DNA of 64,000 bases from Caryophanales bacterium UBA5026 (GCA_002416285.1 DICM01000035.1:1-64000), one strand, 5' to 3'; numbered from the stretch's first letter, positions 33,614-42,959 are shown. The notes: a model not told the origin generated them from the letters alone. A program made the numbers and translations.

Positions 33614-34105
33614 ATGGAATTAGTAGATGTGCTTAATGCAAGAAAAGAATTAACAGGAGTAACTTGTGAAAGAAATGAGGTTCCAGTGGGAGGATATCGC
33701 CTATCAATTCATATTTGGATTATAAATGATAAGGGTGAACTATTAATCCAACAGCGTTCTTCAAATAGAAAAATGTTTCCTAATATGTGGACAAATACTG
33801 GTGGAGCAGCATTAGCTGGGGAAAACAGTTTTGAAACTGTCTTAAGAGAATTAAAGGAAGAATTAAATATTGAACCTGATATTGATAAACTAGAGTTAAT
33901 ATCATCATATAAAAGGAAAAATGATTATGTTGATGTGTGGGTTTTAAAGGAAAACTTTGAAATATCAGATTTAATATTTCAAGAGGAAGAAGTACAAGAT
34001 GCAAAATGGGTAACGGTTGATGAAGTTGATGAAATGATAAAAAACGAAGAATTTATAAAATCATCATATGATTTTTTGACAAAATATTTAAATGGAAAAT
34101 TTTAA
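33614..34105 (+). CDS. Nudix hydrolase, IPP-isomerase-like
   Basis: A 163-residue Nudix protein. The Nudix box is seen as GENSFETVLRELKEELNI with REL and KEE in place, preceded by MFPNMWTNTGGAA, which resembles isopentenyl-diphosphate isomerases and related Nudix enzymes. It hydrolyses, or isomerises, a nucleoside-diphosphate- or diphosphate-linked substrate; the specific one is unknown. A TATAAT at 33572-33577 gives it a possible promoter of its own. The glycosyltransferase gene overlaps its end by 14 bases. Confidence 0.85.
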   Translation: MELVDVLNARKELTGVTCERNEVPVGGYRLSIHIWIINDKGELLIQQRSSNRKMFPNMWTNTGGAALAGENSFETVLRELKEELNIEPDIDKLELISSYKRKNDYVDVWVLKENFEISDLIFQEEEVQDAKWVTVDEVDEMIKNEEFIKSSYDFLTKYLNGKF

Positions 34106-35057
34106 ATTAAATAGTCAACCGTTAATTTCTGTTATTGTTCCTGTTTATAATGTTGAATTATATATTAAAAGATGTGTTGAAAGTATAATTAATCAGAATT
34201 ATAAAAATATAGAAATATTATTAATTAATGATGGATCAATAGATGATAGCCTTTTGGAATGTAAAAAATTGGTTGATAATGATTCTAGGATAAAATTATT
34301 AGATCAGGAAAACATGGGTGTTTCAAGTGCTAGAAACCGAGGAATTTTGGAATCAAAAGGGGAATATATTGTATTTGTCGATTCAGATGATTGGATCGAA
34401 AATGATATGATTTCAAGTATGTATGATGTTATGATTAAAGAAAATTCTGATGTTGTTTCTTGTGGAATTGCTGTAGTAAATAGAGATGGTAGTGAATTTG
34501 AACGATTTAATGATGGTGGTATAAAAACTTATTTTGGTAATGATTTACTAAAAGGTTATTTATTAGGAACACTTTCTCATGGGTGTTGGGATAAATTGTA
34601 TAAAAAAGAATTATTAAAAAACATTTGGTTTCCTACAGGAACAATTGCAGAAGATCGTTATTTTTGTTGGGATATATATAAAAAGACTAATAAATTAACT
34701 GTTTTGTCCGAAGTGAAATATCACTATATTCGGAGAAATAGTAATTCTATTACAGCTACAAAATTTTCAAAAAACAGTATGACAAGAATCGAGCAAGCTT
34801 TAAAAGTAAAAATCGATATAGATATTCATTATCCCGAATTATATGAAGAATGGGTATATTACTATTTTATGGGATTAGAGAATGTACTGAAAAAATATGT
34901 TGAGGCAGTAACAACCAAATTAAGGAATAAAGAATATGATAAATTTGGAAATTATTTAATTAGTAGTATAAATAAAACTATTGAGAAAAAAACTAAATAT
35001 TTAAGTCATTCTGACTATGAAAAAGCAAATGAATCAATAAAAAAACTTCAATTATGA
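34092..35057 (+). CDS. Family 2 glycosyltransferase
   Basis: A 321-residue GT-A fold glycosyltransferase of family GT2. The N-terminal nucleotide-sugar domain has PLISVIVPVYNVELYI, ILLINDGSIDDS and the DxD-type VFVDSDDWIENDM; GCWDKLYKKELL and AEDRYFCWDIY are common in capsule and teichoic-acid transferases. It probably transfers a sugar onto a surface glycan at the inner face of the membrane. The ATG overlaps the Nudix gene. Its stop overlaps the 3' end of the converging gene on the other strand. Confidence 0.92.
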   Translation: MENFKLNSQPLISVIVPVYNVELYIKRCVESIINQNYKNIEILLINDGSIDDSLLECKKLVDNDSRIKLLDQENMGVSSARNRGILESKGEYIVFVDSDDWIENDMISSMYDVMIKENSDVVSCGIAVVNRDGSEFERFNDGGIKTYFGNDLLKGYLLGTLSHGCWDKLYKKELLKNIWFPTGTIAEDRYFCWDIYKKTNKLTVLSEVKYHYIRRNSNSITATKFSKNSMTRIEQALKVKIDIDIHYPELYEEWVYYYFMGLENVLKKYVEAVTTKLRNKEYDKFGNYLISSINKTIEKKTKYLSHSDYEKANESIKKLQL

Positions 35058-35066
35058 AGTTTTTTT
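35041..35066. terminator. Bidirectional terminator between converging glycosyltransferases
   Basis: AAAAACTTCA (35041-35050), loop ATTA, TGAAGTTTTT (35055-35064). The arms lie within the last codons of both genes and give A/T tracts on both sides. Confidence 0.85.
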
Positions 35067-36521
35067 GTTGATTAAGAGGTCTACCTCTTTTAGAATGTTG
35101 TTTAGACTATCTTTTTTCCATATTAAATCTATTTCTGATTCAATTGGTTTTTCGATTCCTTTTTGTAATAGACTTATAATATCTTCAGGAGTATCTACAC
35201 TGTAAACGCCCTTTGTCATAAAACTCAAAACGTTCAATGTGTCAGAAGAACCAATTAAATCATTTATAATAAATGTTGGAAGTTTAAAAGATAATCCTTC
35301 ATATACTCCCGTACTATAAACGCCTATTTGGGCAACACAATATTTATGAAATTGATAAATTTCTTGTCGTAAGTCTTTAATTTCTATAATATTGGGATGC
35401 TTTAAAATTGGATATTCACGAGCTATTTCATTAGGATGATATTTATATATAATTTTATACTCAGGTGCAACTGTTTCTAAGATATGTGCTAATTTTGATG
35501 TAAATATTGTCATTTCATCTCCCATTATAGACTGAGATATTACTAATATATATTTATGTTTATCATTTATAATACTAGGAATCTCTAATTTTTGATGTAC
35601 TTTATCTTCTAAAAATGAGTATCCCACGTATTTAACATTTTCCTGTTGGTAAGCTAAATTGTTAAAATTAACTAATTTTTCTCCAAAGGCAAAGAGGTAA
35701 TTTGGTGTTGTTAACCAATTGTGTCCATTTTTGATTTTTCTATCCAATGGTTCTTCTTTAGAAATAACACCATGTTGTAATTCGACAGTTGTTATGTTGA
35801 GCTCATTACAAATCGATGTTATTAGTGTTTTAAAATTAGTAGGTCGGTAGTTTACTAACATTATTTTTGGATTTATTTTTTTGATTAATTTTAAATATTT
35901 CTTTCTCATTAATAAAAAATATAACCAAAGATTGATAATATATTCTTTTCTATCCATAAATGAAAAATAAAACTCTTTTTCTATAATTTCAGCTAAATAA
36001 TAAAACTCTTTTTCTATAGATTGTAATGACGATTTTTGAAATTTCATAAATAATCGCTTTTTTCTAAAATATGACAATTCGTAAAAATCTACATAATTTA
36101 TATTCGAATTAACATTTGGAGTAAAATGAGCCTTTAAACCATAATTCCAAGCTGACCAATTGGGTTCTTCTAAGGCTAAACATGAATATTTTTCTTCTAA
36201 TTTTGTCTGAACCTTATCAATGAAAACATTTTCATATTTTCCATCTTGATTGATTTTTCGTGGGTCTACAAGTAAGACTATATCAGTTTTACTATTTCGT
36301 GTAAAAGGGATATAACGATTAAAATGCTTCCAATCTATTTTTTTCTCTTCTTTAGTGGGAATCTTTGTATCTACAACATTGTCAGATTTATTATATCCAA
36401 TTTTTATTTGGTAAAGGAAATAAATACGCATATAATCCCAATAATAAAATCCTAAAACATTTCTGTTTTTTAAATCATACTTCTCTTCAAAATCAATCAT
36501 TTGTTCAATGGTTAACTTCAT
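35052..36521 (-). CDS. GT-B type capsule/teichoic-acid glycosyltransferase-like protein
   Basis: A 489-residue protein, probably a GT-B fold transferase of surface polysaccharide synthesis. The first half is lineage-specific; the second half carries ELQHGVISKEEP, YIYKYHPNE-like IIYKYHPNEIAREYP and IGVYSTGVYEGLSFKLP, which resemble the active-site segments of sialyltransferase-like and CDP-glycerol-transferase-like capsule proteins. In a NeuA/NeuB locus a CMP-nonulosonate transferase is a reasonable guess. It is on the minus strand with AAGGAG before its ATG, so it is expressed apart from the main operon. Confidence 0.7.
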   Translation of the reverse strand: MKLTIEQMIDFEEKYDLKNRNVLGFYYWDYMRIYFLYQIKIGYNKSDNVVDTKIPTKEEKKIDWKHFNRYIPFTRNSKTDIVLLVDPRKINQDGKYENVFIDKVQTKLEEKYSCLALEEPNWSAWNYGLKAHFTPNVNSNINYVDFYELSYFRKKRLFMKFQKSSLQSIEKEFYYLAEIIEKEFYFSFMDRKEYIINLWLYFLLMRKKYLKLIKKINPKIMLVNYRPTNFKTLITSICNELNITTVELQHGVISKEEPLDRKIKNGHNWLTTPNYLFAFGEKLVNFNNLAYQQENVKYVGYSFLEDKVHQKLEIPSIINDKHKYILVISQSIMGDEMTIFTSKLAHILETVAPEYKIIYKYHPNEIAREYPILKHPNIIEIKDLRQEIYQFHKYCVAQIGVYSTGVYEGLSFKLPTFIINDLIGSSDTLNVLSFMTKGVYSVDTPEDIISLLQKGIEKPIESEIDLIWKKDSLNNILKEVDLLINKKTS

Positions 36522-36593
36522 AATATCACACTCCTTAATGCATTTATTATATCATAGTAGTACAAAAATAATAAAAAAGAACTCAATATTTTT

Positions 36594-37052
36594 TTAAGTT
36601 CTTTTAATAGCACTATAGTTTAAATTATTAAAAATAAAATCTATTGAATAATGATATTTTTTTGCTAATTTAAATAGGTAATCTGTTAAGATTAAAATAT
36701 TTCCATTTTCTATTGCACTAATAGTTGATTGCGTAGTTTTTAAATATACAGCCCATTCTTTTTGGGTACAATTATATTTTTTTCTTATTTGTTTTAAATT
36801 CTGACCTATAATTTTTTTGTCTACAGATTGGATATTGTTTTTTTCTTGATTAGCAGTTAAACCAAATAGATAGTCAAGATTAACATTATAATATCTTGCC
36901 AATTTAAGTATTTGTTCTAATGGGATAGTTATAGTGCCATTTTCCCACCTTGATAGACAAGATTGATTAATATTTAGAAATTGAGATACTTCATTTTGTT
37001 TTTTCCCACAACTAATTCTAACTTCTTTTAATCTTTTAAATTTCATATTCAT
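36594..37052 (-). CDS. Double-HTH XRE regulator A
   Basis: About 152 residues with two XRE/Cro-C1-type helix-turn-helix domains in tandem: the first near the N-terminus (KKQNEVSQFLNINQSCLSRW), the second after residue 85 (CTQKEWAVYLKTTQSTISAI). Each is followed by a LARYYNVNLDYLFG or LAKKYHYSIDFIF segment. It lies directly downstream of, and overlaps, the related regulator at 37036-37491. ATG 37052 is preferred; ATG 37046 is possible. It probably binds DNA as a pseudo-dimer. Confidence 0.85.
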   Translation of the reverse strand: MNMKFKRLKEVRISCGKKQNEVSQFLNINQSCLSRWENGTITIPLEQILKLARYYNVNLDYLFGLTANQEKNNIQSVDKKIIGQNLKQIRKKYNCTQKEWAVYLKTTQSTISAIENGNILILTDYLFKLAKKYHYSIDFIFNNLNYSAIKRT

Positions 37053-37491
37053 TATTTTCTTCAATTTTTTCTAGAATCTGATCTATCGAAAAATTATATT
37101 TTTTAGCCAAAATATATAGTTTGTTCAAATTAATGATAGTTTTATTTTTTTCGTAGGCAGCATAAGCTGGTTGTTTTGAATTTAGTTCATGTGCAAAATT
37201 TTCTTGAGTTAATTTGTTTTTTCTCCTAATATGTCTTAATTGTTTTCCTAAATTGTTAAAGTTTGCTTTATTAGGTTTTATTGTATATCGCTTACTTTTA
37301 TTAAGACCAACTAAATAATCAATACTTACATTATAGTAATCAGCTAAGATAGATATTTTTTCTAATGAGAATGATACTTGATCATTTTCCATTGCAGAAT
37401 AAAGTGCACGAGATATTCCCAAAACATTCGCAACTTCTTTTTGTGTTAGATCAAAATCCTCTCTGATATTTTTAATTCTTTCAAAATACAT
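37036..37491 (-). CDS. Double-HTH XRE regulator B
   Basis: A 151-residue regulator with two XRE helix-turn-helix domains (LTQKEVANVLGISRALYSAM near residue 14 and LTQENFAHELNSKQPAYAAY near residue 94), each with a LADYYNVSIDYLVGL- or LAKKYNFSIDQIL-like tail. AGGAGG precedes ATG. It forms a minus-strand operon with regulator A and is divergent from the adenylate-forming ligase gene; the shared intergenic region is a likely target. Confidence 0.88.
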   Translation of the reverse strand: MYFERIKNIREDFDLTQKEVANVLGISRALYSAMENDQVSFSLEKISILADYYNVSIDYLVGLNKSKRYTIKPNKANFNNLGKQLRHIRRKNKLTQENFAHELNSKQPAYAAYEKNKTIINLNKLYILAKKYNFSIDQILEKIEENNEYEI

Positions 37492-37835
37492 AATGTTAGC
37501 CTCCTAAAATTCATTATATATATAAAATGAAAACCCAATTATTGATGAAATATATAATGATTATTTGAAAGAAAAAATGATAAAACAATAAACTAATATT
37601 AGGTTTAAGAATAATTGTTAAATATGATTTTTTCGATTATATTAAAGATAATTTATATAAAATATAAAGATATAAATTTCTAATCACTTTTCTCTAACAA
37701 AAATGGAGTGATTTATATACTTATATTTGTATTTGACTTTATTATTTTGCAAATGATATAATAAGTTATATAATAATTTGACATTTTATGGAAAAAGTGT
37801 ATAATAAACACAATTTACAAAAAGGGGGTTTTTGT
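37492..37835. promoter_or_regulatory. Divergent intergenic region, regulators B/A and ligase gene
   Basis: A very AT-rich 344-bp stretch. On the plus strand TTGACA (37778-37783) and TATAAT (37800-37805) with a 16-bp spacer form the ligase promoter. On the minus strand a TATAAT lies about 20 bases before the regulator ribosome binding site. No ORF or clear inverted repeat is seen in the remainder. Confidence 0.6.
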
Positions 37836-39629
37836 ATGAATCTAGAAATAGAAAAATTAAAAAATTTTAGAAATGAAATAACAGGATATCCTACAATTGA
37901 TAAACCATGGGAACAAAATTACATAAAAGGTGAATTAGAAAAAGTAAGACCTAAGAGAACTGTTTATCAAGAGGTGTATCAGAACAATGAAAATTATTTG
38001 AGCGACTTATCACTTGAATATTTTGGGGCAAAAATCAATTATAATATGTTATTTAATAAAATTGATGCTACTGCCAAAGCGTTTGAGGAATATGGAATTA
38101 AAAAGGGCGATTTTGTTACTATCTGTGTAGCAGGTATTCCTGAAACAGTTTATTCATTCTACGCATTATCAAAAATAGGTGCAGTGGCAAATATGATTGC
38201 ACCACACTTTGATAAAAAAGATCTTATTGAGCGAATCGCAGATTGTGAAAGTAAAGTACTTATTGTTATGGATAAGTTCTATGATGAAATAAAAGTTGCA
38301 GTTAAAAATTCTAACATTAAAAATATTATTGTTTTACCAACAATGAATTCATCATTATTGAAACTTTTTACTGAAAGATATAAACTTGAAAAATATAGTA
38401 ATGAATTATATTGGAATCAATTTTTAAAAGACGGAAGTAAGAGAGTTGATAGTTCTACAGTCAATTACGAACCGAATATGCCACTAACCATGGTATATTC
38501 TAGTGGAACAACAGGAGCGTCTAAAGGAATTTTATTATCAAATGATAGTTTTCAAAATTCAATTCAAGCATATCCTGCGTCGGGTGTAGATATATCAAGA
38601 GGACAAAAATTTTATCAAATTATTCCCCCATGGTATTCAACAGGATTAAGCACTTCCATTCATTTACCATTAAGTTATGGTACATCGGTATTTATGGATC
38701 CACGTTTTGAAAGAGATGTATTTGTTAAAAACATATTAAAGGCAAAACCAAATTATACGGTAGCAGGTACTTCGATGTATGAGGGATTTTTAGATGAAAA
38801 GTTATTAAGAAATAGAGATTTATCATTCTTTAATTATCCATTCGAGGGTGGAGAACCTTTAAGAGAAGAAGTTGCTAATAATATTGAAAAAGTGTTTAAG
38901 GAACATGGCAGTGATGCAAAATTACGTGTGGCATATGGACAATGTGAATGTGGTGCAGCAATTACCACTCAAACGCAAAAAAGCAATCATTCTGCAGGAT
39001 CTGTTGGTATTCCATTACCAGGGGTAATAGTTGGCATATTTGATGAAAAATTTAATGAGTTAAAATATAATCAACGTGGGTATATATACGCCAATACTGA
39101 ATGTAGTATGTTAGGTTATTATAATAATCCAGAAGAAACAAATAAATATTTCCATTATGATTCTAACGGAACGAGATGGAATGGTACAGGCGACATTGGT
39201 TATATGAATCAAGATGGTAACTTGTTTGTTGAGGGCAGGGCAACAGACTATACTATAATAAATGATAAGAAAATTTATAATTTTGATATTGAAAACATCA
39301 TTATGTCATTAAAAGAAGTTAAAATAGTAGATGTATTAGAAAAAATGGATGAGAATGGAAATCCATCTTTAGTTGCACATATTATTTTTGAAGAAGAATA
39401 TTTAAATAGTAATCCCAATTTACAAGTTGAATTTGAAAAAATACAACAATTAGTATATAACAAAACAAATGACTCTGACTGTATTCCTTATATGTTTAAA
39501 GTGAGAACTGAATTTCCTTATGCTAAATCAGGAAAAAGAGATACAGAAAAAATGAAAAATGAAACCGATGACTTTGTGATTCTAGATAATAAAGAGTTGC
39601 AAAGTGTTAAAGTGAAAAGATTGTCTTAA
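37836..39629 (+). CDS. Stand-alone adenylate-forming (ANL) ligase
   Basis: A 597-residue ANL-superfamily enzyme that activates a carboxylic acid as an acyl-adenylate. The P-loop is VYSSGTTGASKGILLSN, the A5 motif is AYGQCECGAA (Cys replaces the usual Thr of YGxTE), the hinge is GTGDIGYMNQDGNLFVEG, and the C-terminal catalytic Lys region is PYAKSGKRDTEKMK. No carrier-protein or condensation domain is attached. The substrate is unknown. ATG 37836 follows AAAGGGGG. It is divergent from the double-HTH operon and upstream of a hybrid histidine kinase, which suggests regulated production of a small metabolite or modified lipid. Confidence 0.87.
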   Translation: MNLEIEKLKNFRNEITGYPTIDKPWEQNYIKGELEKVRPKRTVYQEVYQNNENYLSDLSLEYFGAKINYNMLFNKIDATAKAFEEYGIKKGDFVTICVAGIPETVYSFYALSKIGAVANMIAPHFDKKDLIERIADCESKVLIVMDKFYDEIKVAVKNSNIKNIIVLPTMNSSLLKLFTERYKLEKYSNELYWNQFLKDGSKRVDSSTVNYEPNMPLTMVYSSGTTGASKGILLSNDSFQNSIQAYPASGVDISRGQKFYQIIPPWYSTGLSTSIHLPLSYGTSVFMDPRFERDVFVKNILKAKPNYTVAGTSMYEGFLDEKLLRNRDLSFFNYPFEGGEPLREEVANNIEKVFKEHGSDAKLRVAYGQCECGAAITTQTQKSNHSAGSVGIPLPGVIVGIFDEKFNELKYNQRGYIYANTECSMLGYYNNPEETNKYFHYDSNGTRWNGTGDIGYMNQDGNLFVEGRATDYTIINDKKIYNFDIENIIMSLKEVKIVDVLEKMDENGNPSLVAHIIFEEEYLNSNPNLQVEFEKIQQLVYNKTNDSDCIPYMFKVRTEFPYAKSGKRDTEKMKNETDDFVILDNKELQSVKVKRLS

Positions 39630-39757
39630 TGATGATCTTTTCTTTGCTTATAAATGGTTTACATTATAATTATTCGATAAAAAAAGGAAAAAAATGTCAA
39701 TTATTATCCCCAAAAATAAAAATAATGTGCTATAATATATGATAATGGAGGTACAAT

Positions 39758-41668
39758 ATGATTATTACAAATTTAACTTTGTTAGTAGTATTTAGTATGT
39801 TGTATGTTGTAGGCTTATCTTACTTATATTTTTCTAAAGTAAGAATGAATAATGGAGAAAATAAAATTTATAAAATAATGTTAGTATTAAATTTATTTGG
39901 TTTAATATTACAATTATTATGTGACTATGTATCATTAGAATATAATAATATTCCAGTAATTATAAGTGATATAATTTTAAGAGTATATTTGTGTTATTTT
40001 ATTGCATGGATTTCACTTATGATATTGTATTTAATCGAGGTTACCTTTGAACATAAATCGAAAGCAAGAATTATAACTGTGATAATTGCCACAGTACAAA
40101 TGCTTTTGTTATTTATACTTCCATATGAACTTTATAGGGATGTATCTAATCGTATATATTATACATATGGTGATGCAGTTCAATTAACGTTTATGTGTTC
40201 TGGAATCATGAGCAGTATAATCTTTTTTATATTAATTATAAAGAGAAAGCAGATAACAAGTAAAAAGGCTTTACCTATATACCTATTTCTAATGTTTGGT
40301 CTTGGAACAATGGTTGTCCAAATGATTCATCCAGAATTGGTTATAACAACTGTAATGGAAACACTTATCTGTTGTCTGATGTATTTTACAATCGAAAATC
40401 CTGATATGAAGATGATTGAGCAATTAACAATCGCCCGAATTTCTGCAGAAAAAGCAAATCTAGCAAAAAGTGATTTCTTATCAAGTATGAGTCATGAAAT
40501 AAGAACACCATTAAATGCAATTGTAGGGTTAAGCGAAGATATAGCTAGTTATAAAGATAGACTTCCAAAGGAGGTCGTAGAGGATTCTAGTGATATTATA
40601 AATGCATCCAATACTTTGTTAGAAATTGTTGGGAATATTTTAGATATTAATAAAATTGAAAGTGAAAAATTAGAAATTGTTGAAACAACATATAATCCTA
40701 AAAAAGAGATTGAGTCACTGGCAAAAGTGTTAGCAACTAGAATTGGTGATAAACAAATCAATTTTAAAGTTAATTTTGCACCTGATTTGCCCTATGAGTT
40801 ATCAGGGGATAAAATACATATAAAACAAATAGTCAATAATTTACTTAGTAATGCTATTAAATACACTGAATATGGGGAAATTAATTTAAATATCAAATGT
40901 ATAAATAAAAATGATAGTTGCTTATTAATTATTAGTGTTCAAGATACTGGTAGAGGAATAAAAGCTGAGTATATTAATAAATTATTTACGAAATTTGAAA
41001 GGTTAGATATAGAAAAAAATACAACGACTGAGGGAACAGGACTTGGGCTTGCAATTACAAAAAAACTAGTAGAACTGATGGGTGGAAACATAAATGTGCA
41101 AAGTCAGTTTGGAAAAGGTTCTATTTTTATTGTTCAAATTTCTCAAAAAATAATTAAACAAAATGTAATTAATAACAGTCAAGAATTAAATCAGGGAATG
41201 GTTGAATCCTCAATTAAAAATAACGAAACTACATTAAAAAAGAAAGTTTTACTCGTTGATGACAATATGTTGAATATAAAAGTTGCTAGAATATCATTAA
41301 AAAATTTTAACTTTATTATTGATGAATGTTATAACGGTATTGAATGTTTAAATAAAATTAAATCAGGTGAAAAATATGATTTGATATTAATGGATATAAT
41401 GATGCCTGTCATGAGTGGAGAAACAGCTATTAAGGAATTACAAAAGATAAAAGGTTTTAATACTCCAGTTATTGCACTAACAGCTGATGCGATGGAGGGA
41501 GCAAAGGAAAAATATACAAGTGAGGGATTTGTAGACTATATTGCAAAACCTTTTACAAGAGAAACTATAGAAATAAAATTAAAAAAAATTTTTAAAAGTA
41601 AAACAAAACAAATTGATTGGTCAGATGTTCCCGAAATTGTTATTGGAACAAAAAATGATAGAGTTTAA
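39758..41668 (+). CDS. Hybrid sensor histidine kinase
   Basis: A 636-residue membrane-bound hybrid kinase. Seven hydrophobic segments fill residues 1-215 (beginning IITNLTLLVVFSMLYVVGL), a 7TM-type sensor. HisKA has SHEIRTPLN with phospho-His246; the HATPase has NNLLSNAIKYTEYG, DTGRGI and GTGLGLAITKKLVELMGG. A receiver domain follows (VLLVDDNMLNIKV, phospho-Asp546 in LILMDIMMPVMSG, Lys in YIAKPF). There is no separate DNA-binding regulator beside it. GGAGG precedes ATG 39758. A palindromic terminator ends it. Confidence 0.93.
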   Translation: MIITNLTLLVVFSMLYVVGLSYLYFSKVRMNNGENKIYKIMLVLNLFGLILQLLCDYVSLEYNNIPVIISDIILRVYLCYFIAWISLMILYLIEVTFEHKSKARIITVIIATVQMLLLFILPYELYRDVSNRIYYTYGDAVQLTFMCSGIMSSIIFFILIIKRKQITSKKALPIYLFLMFGLGTMVVQMIHPELVITTVMETLICCLMYFTIENPDMKMIEQLTIARISAEKANLAKSDFLSSMSHEIRTPLNAIVGLSEDIASYKDRLPKEVVEDSSDIINASNTLLEIVGNILDINKIESEKLEIVETTYNPKKEIESLAKVLATRIGDKQINFKVNFAPDLPYELSGDKIHIKQIVNNLLSNAIKYTEYGEINLNIKCINKNDSCLLIISVQDTGRGIKAEYINKLFTKFERLDIEKNTTTEGTGLGLAITKKLVELMGGNINVQSQFGKGSIFIVQISQKIIKQNVINNSQELNQGMVESSIKNNETTLKKKVLLVDDNMLNIKVARISLKNFNFIIDECYNGIECLNKIKSGEKYDLILMDIMMPVMSGETAIKELQKIKGFNTPVIALTADAMEGAKEKYTSEGFVDYIAKPFTRETIEIKLKKIFKSKTKQIDWSDVPEIVIGTKNDRV

Positions 41669-41675
41669 TATAATA

Positions 41676-41700
41676 AAAGACTATAGTCTATAGTCTTTTT
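41676..41700. terminator. Bidirectional terminator
   Basis: Near-perfect palindrome AAAGACTATAG (41676-41686) / CTATAGTCTTT (41688-41698), with A and T tracts, between the converging kinase and regulator C genes. Confidence 0.85.
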
Positions 41701-41709
41701 GTAAACTTT

Positions 41710-42153
41710 TTAATTTATATTTTTTCCAGTTAAATAATCTGCTGAAATGTCCATTAATATACAAAATTTGTTTAAGTATTCGATAGGAAGTAATAATTTA
41801 CCACTTTCGTATTTACTCCATGCTTGTTGAGTACAATTCATTTTAAGCGATATTTCACGCTGTGATAGATGTTTGGATTTTCTAACTTCTATTAAGTTGT
41901 CACATAAAATTCCATAGTTAATTGGAAAATTAGTTTTGTATTTTTTCTTTTTTGAAACTCCGAAAAGATAATCCAAACTAACATCAAGTTTAAGAGCAAT
42001 TTCATCTAAAGTTTTAAGAGACATTGCTCGTATTCCAAGTTCATAGCTATTGTATGTAACTGGTTTAAGTAATAACATCTTTGCAAATTCGTTTTGTTTT
42101 ATATCTAAATCTTCTCTTAGGTTTCTAATTTTTTCGTAATACGGAATATACAT
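41710..42153 (-). CDS. Double-HTH XRE regulator C
   Basis: A 147-residue protein with the same architecture as regulators A and B: first HTH IKQNEFAKMLLLKPVTYNSY, second LSQREISLKMNCTQQAWSKY, each followed by a LDVSLDYLFGVS- or MDISADYLTGKN-like tail. The N-terminal pattern YEKIRNLREDLDIKQ resembles FERIKNIREDFDLTQ of regulator B, so the three are paralogues. A TGAGGTGT-type site precedes the ATG on the minus strand. It is divergent from the unknown gene at 42308. Confidence 0.87.
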   Translation of the reverse strand: MYIPYYEKIRNLREDLDIKQNEFAKMLLLKPVTYNSYELGIRAMSLKTLDEIALKLDVSLDYLFGVSKKKKYKTNFPINYGILCDNLIEVRKSKHLSQREISLKMNCTQQAWSKYESGKLLLPIEYLNKFCILMDISADYLTGKNIN

Positions 42154-42307
42154 AGATTACACCTCACTATAAATAGTGTATAATTATTATTTATGCAAAC
42201 GCATAAAATCTACTTTGAGTTGTGAAAAATGTTGTAAAATAAATGATAAAATGGTAAAATTAAACTAGTAGTATGATGTCTAATTAATAAAAATATAGGT
42301 GATAAAG

Positions 42308-42853
42308 GTGAAAGAACAACGAATTAATGAAGTGATTAAAAAAGAACTACAAAATGAGGCAAGAAGAATTATGCAACATCTCCTACAAATGTATCATAAT
42401 GGAAATAAAAGCGACTTGCCATTTCATGAAATTGTTTTGTCCATGACAAGTAATAAGTATAAGTTATACAATTATAGGATATTAAATTTGGTGATAAAAG
42501 AAATTCCACTCGACTTATACATATCGCCAAATGGCAAGAAGATATTTGTTACAGAGTCCGAATTTTATTTAATCTTAGAAGAAGAAAGCAACATCAATAT
42601 AGATAATTTTGTTAATGTAGATGCAAAAAAAATTGCTGATTATCTTTTTGAATTGTATAACAATAATGAATATATAAATATTGATATTTTAGATATTCTT
42701 TATTTGATTTTAAAAAAAGATTACGAATTTTATAGTGAAGAAAAACAAATTAATAAATTACTAAATAAAATTAAAATTTATATGAAACAAAAGGGGATAG
42801 ACTTATTAAGTTATTTTCCAATCAATTTTACTTTATTAAATAGTAGTAATTGA
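42308..42853 (+). CDS. Unknown 181-residue element protein
   Basis: I do not recognise this protein. It is highly helical, rich in Lys, Glu, Ile and Asn, with segments RRIMQHLLQMYHNGNKSD and YLFELYNNNEYINIDILDIL that may be two related repeats. There is no membrane segment. GTG 42308 is chosen with AGGTG before it. It stands between regulator C and the LtrC-like gene; such unknowns are common in integrative elements near the recombination end. Confidence 0.6.
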   Translation: MKEQRINEVIKKELQNEARRIMQHLLQMYHNGNKSDLPFHEIVLSMTSNKYKLYNYRILNLVIKEIPLDLYISPNGKKIFVTESEFYLILEEESNINIDNFVNVDAKKIADYLFELYNNNEYINIDILDILYLILKKDYEFYSEEKQINKLLNKIKIYMKQKGIDLLSYFPINFTLLNSSN

Positions 42854-42895
42854 TATTAAAAGTTGAATAATTTTATAAATTTGTTATAATTAAGT

Positions 42896-42924
42896 TGACA
42901 ATAGTAATGCTAAATGTTAGCATA
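42896..42924 (+). promoter_or_regulatory. Promoter with operator-like palindrome
   Basis: TTGACA (42896-42901) and TAGCAT (42918-42923) with a 16-bp spacer. TGCTAA (42908-42913), ATG, TTAGCA (42917-42922) form a perfect palindrome lying between and over the -35 and -10 elements, as expected of a repressor operator. Confidence 0.6.
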
Positions 42925-42959
42925 GACAGTACGAAATCTGAAATTTATAACCAACTACC

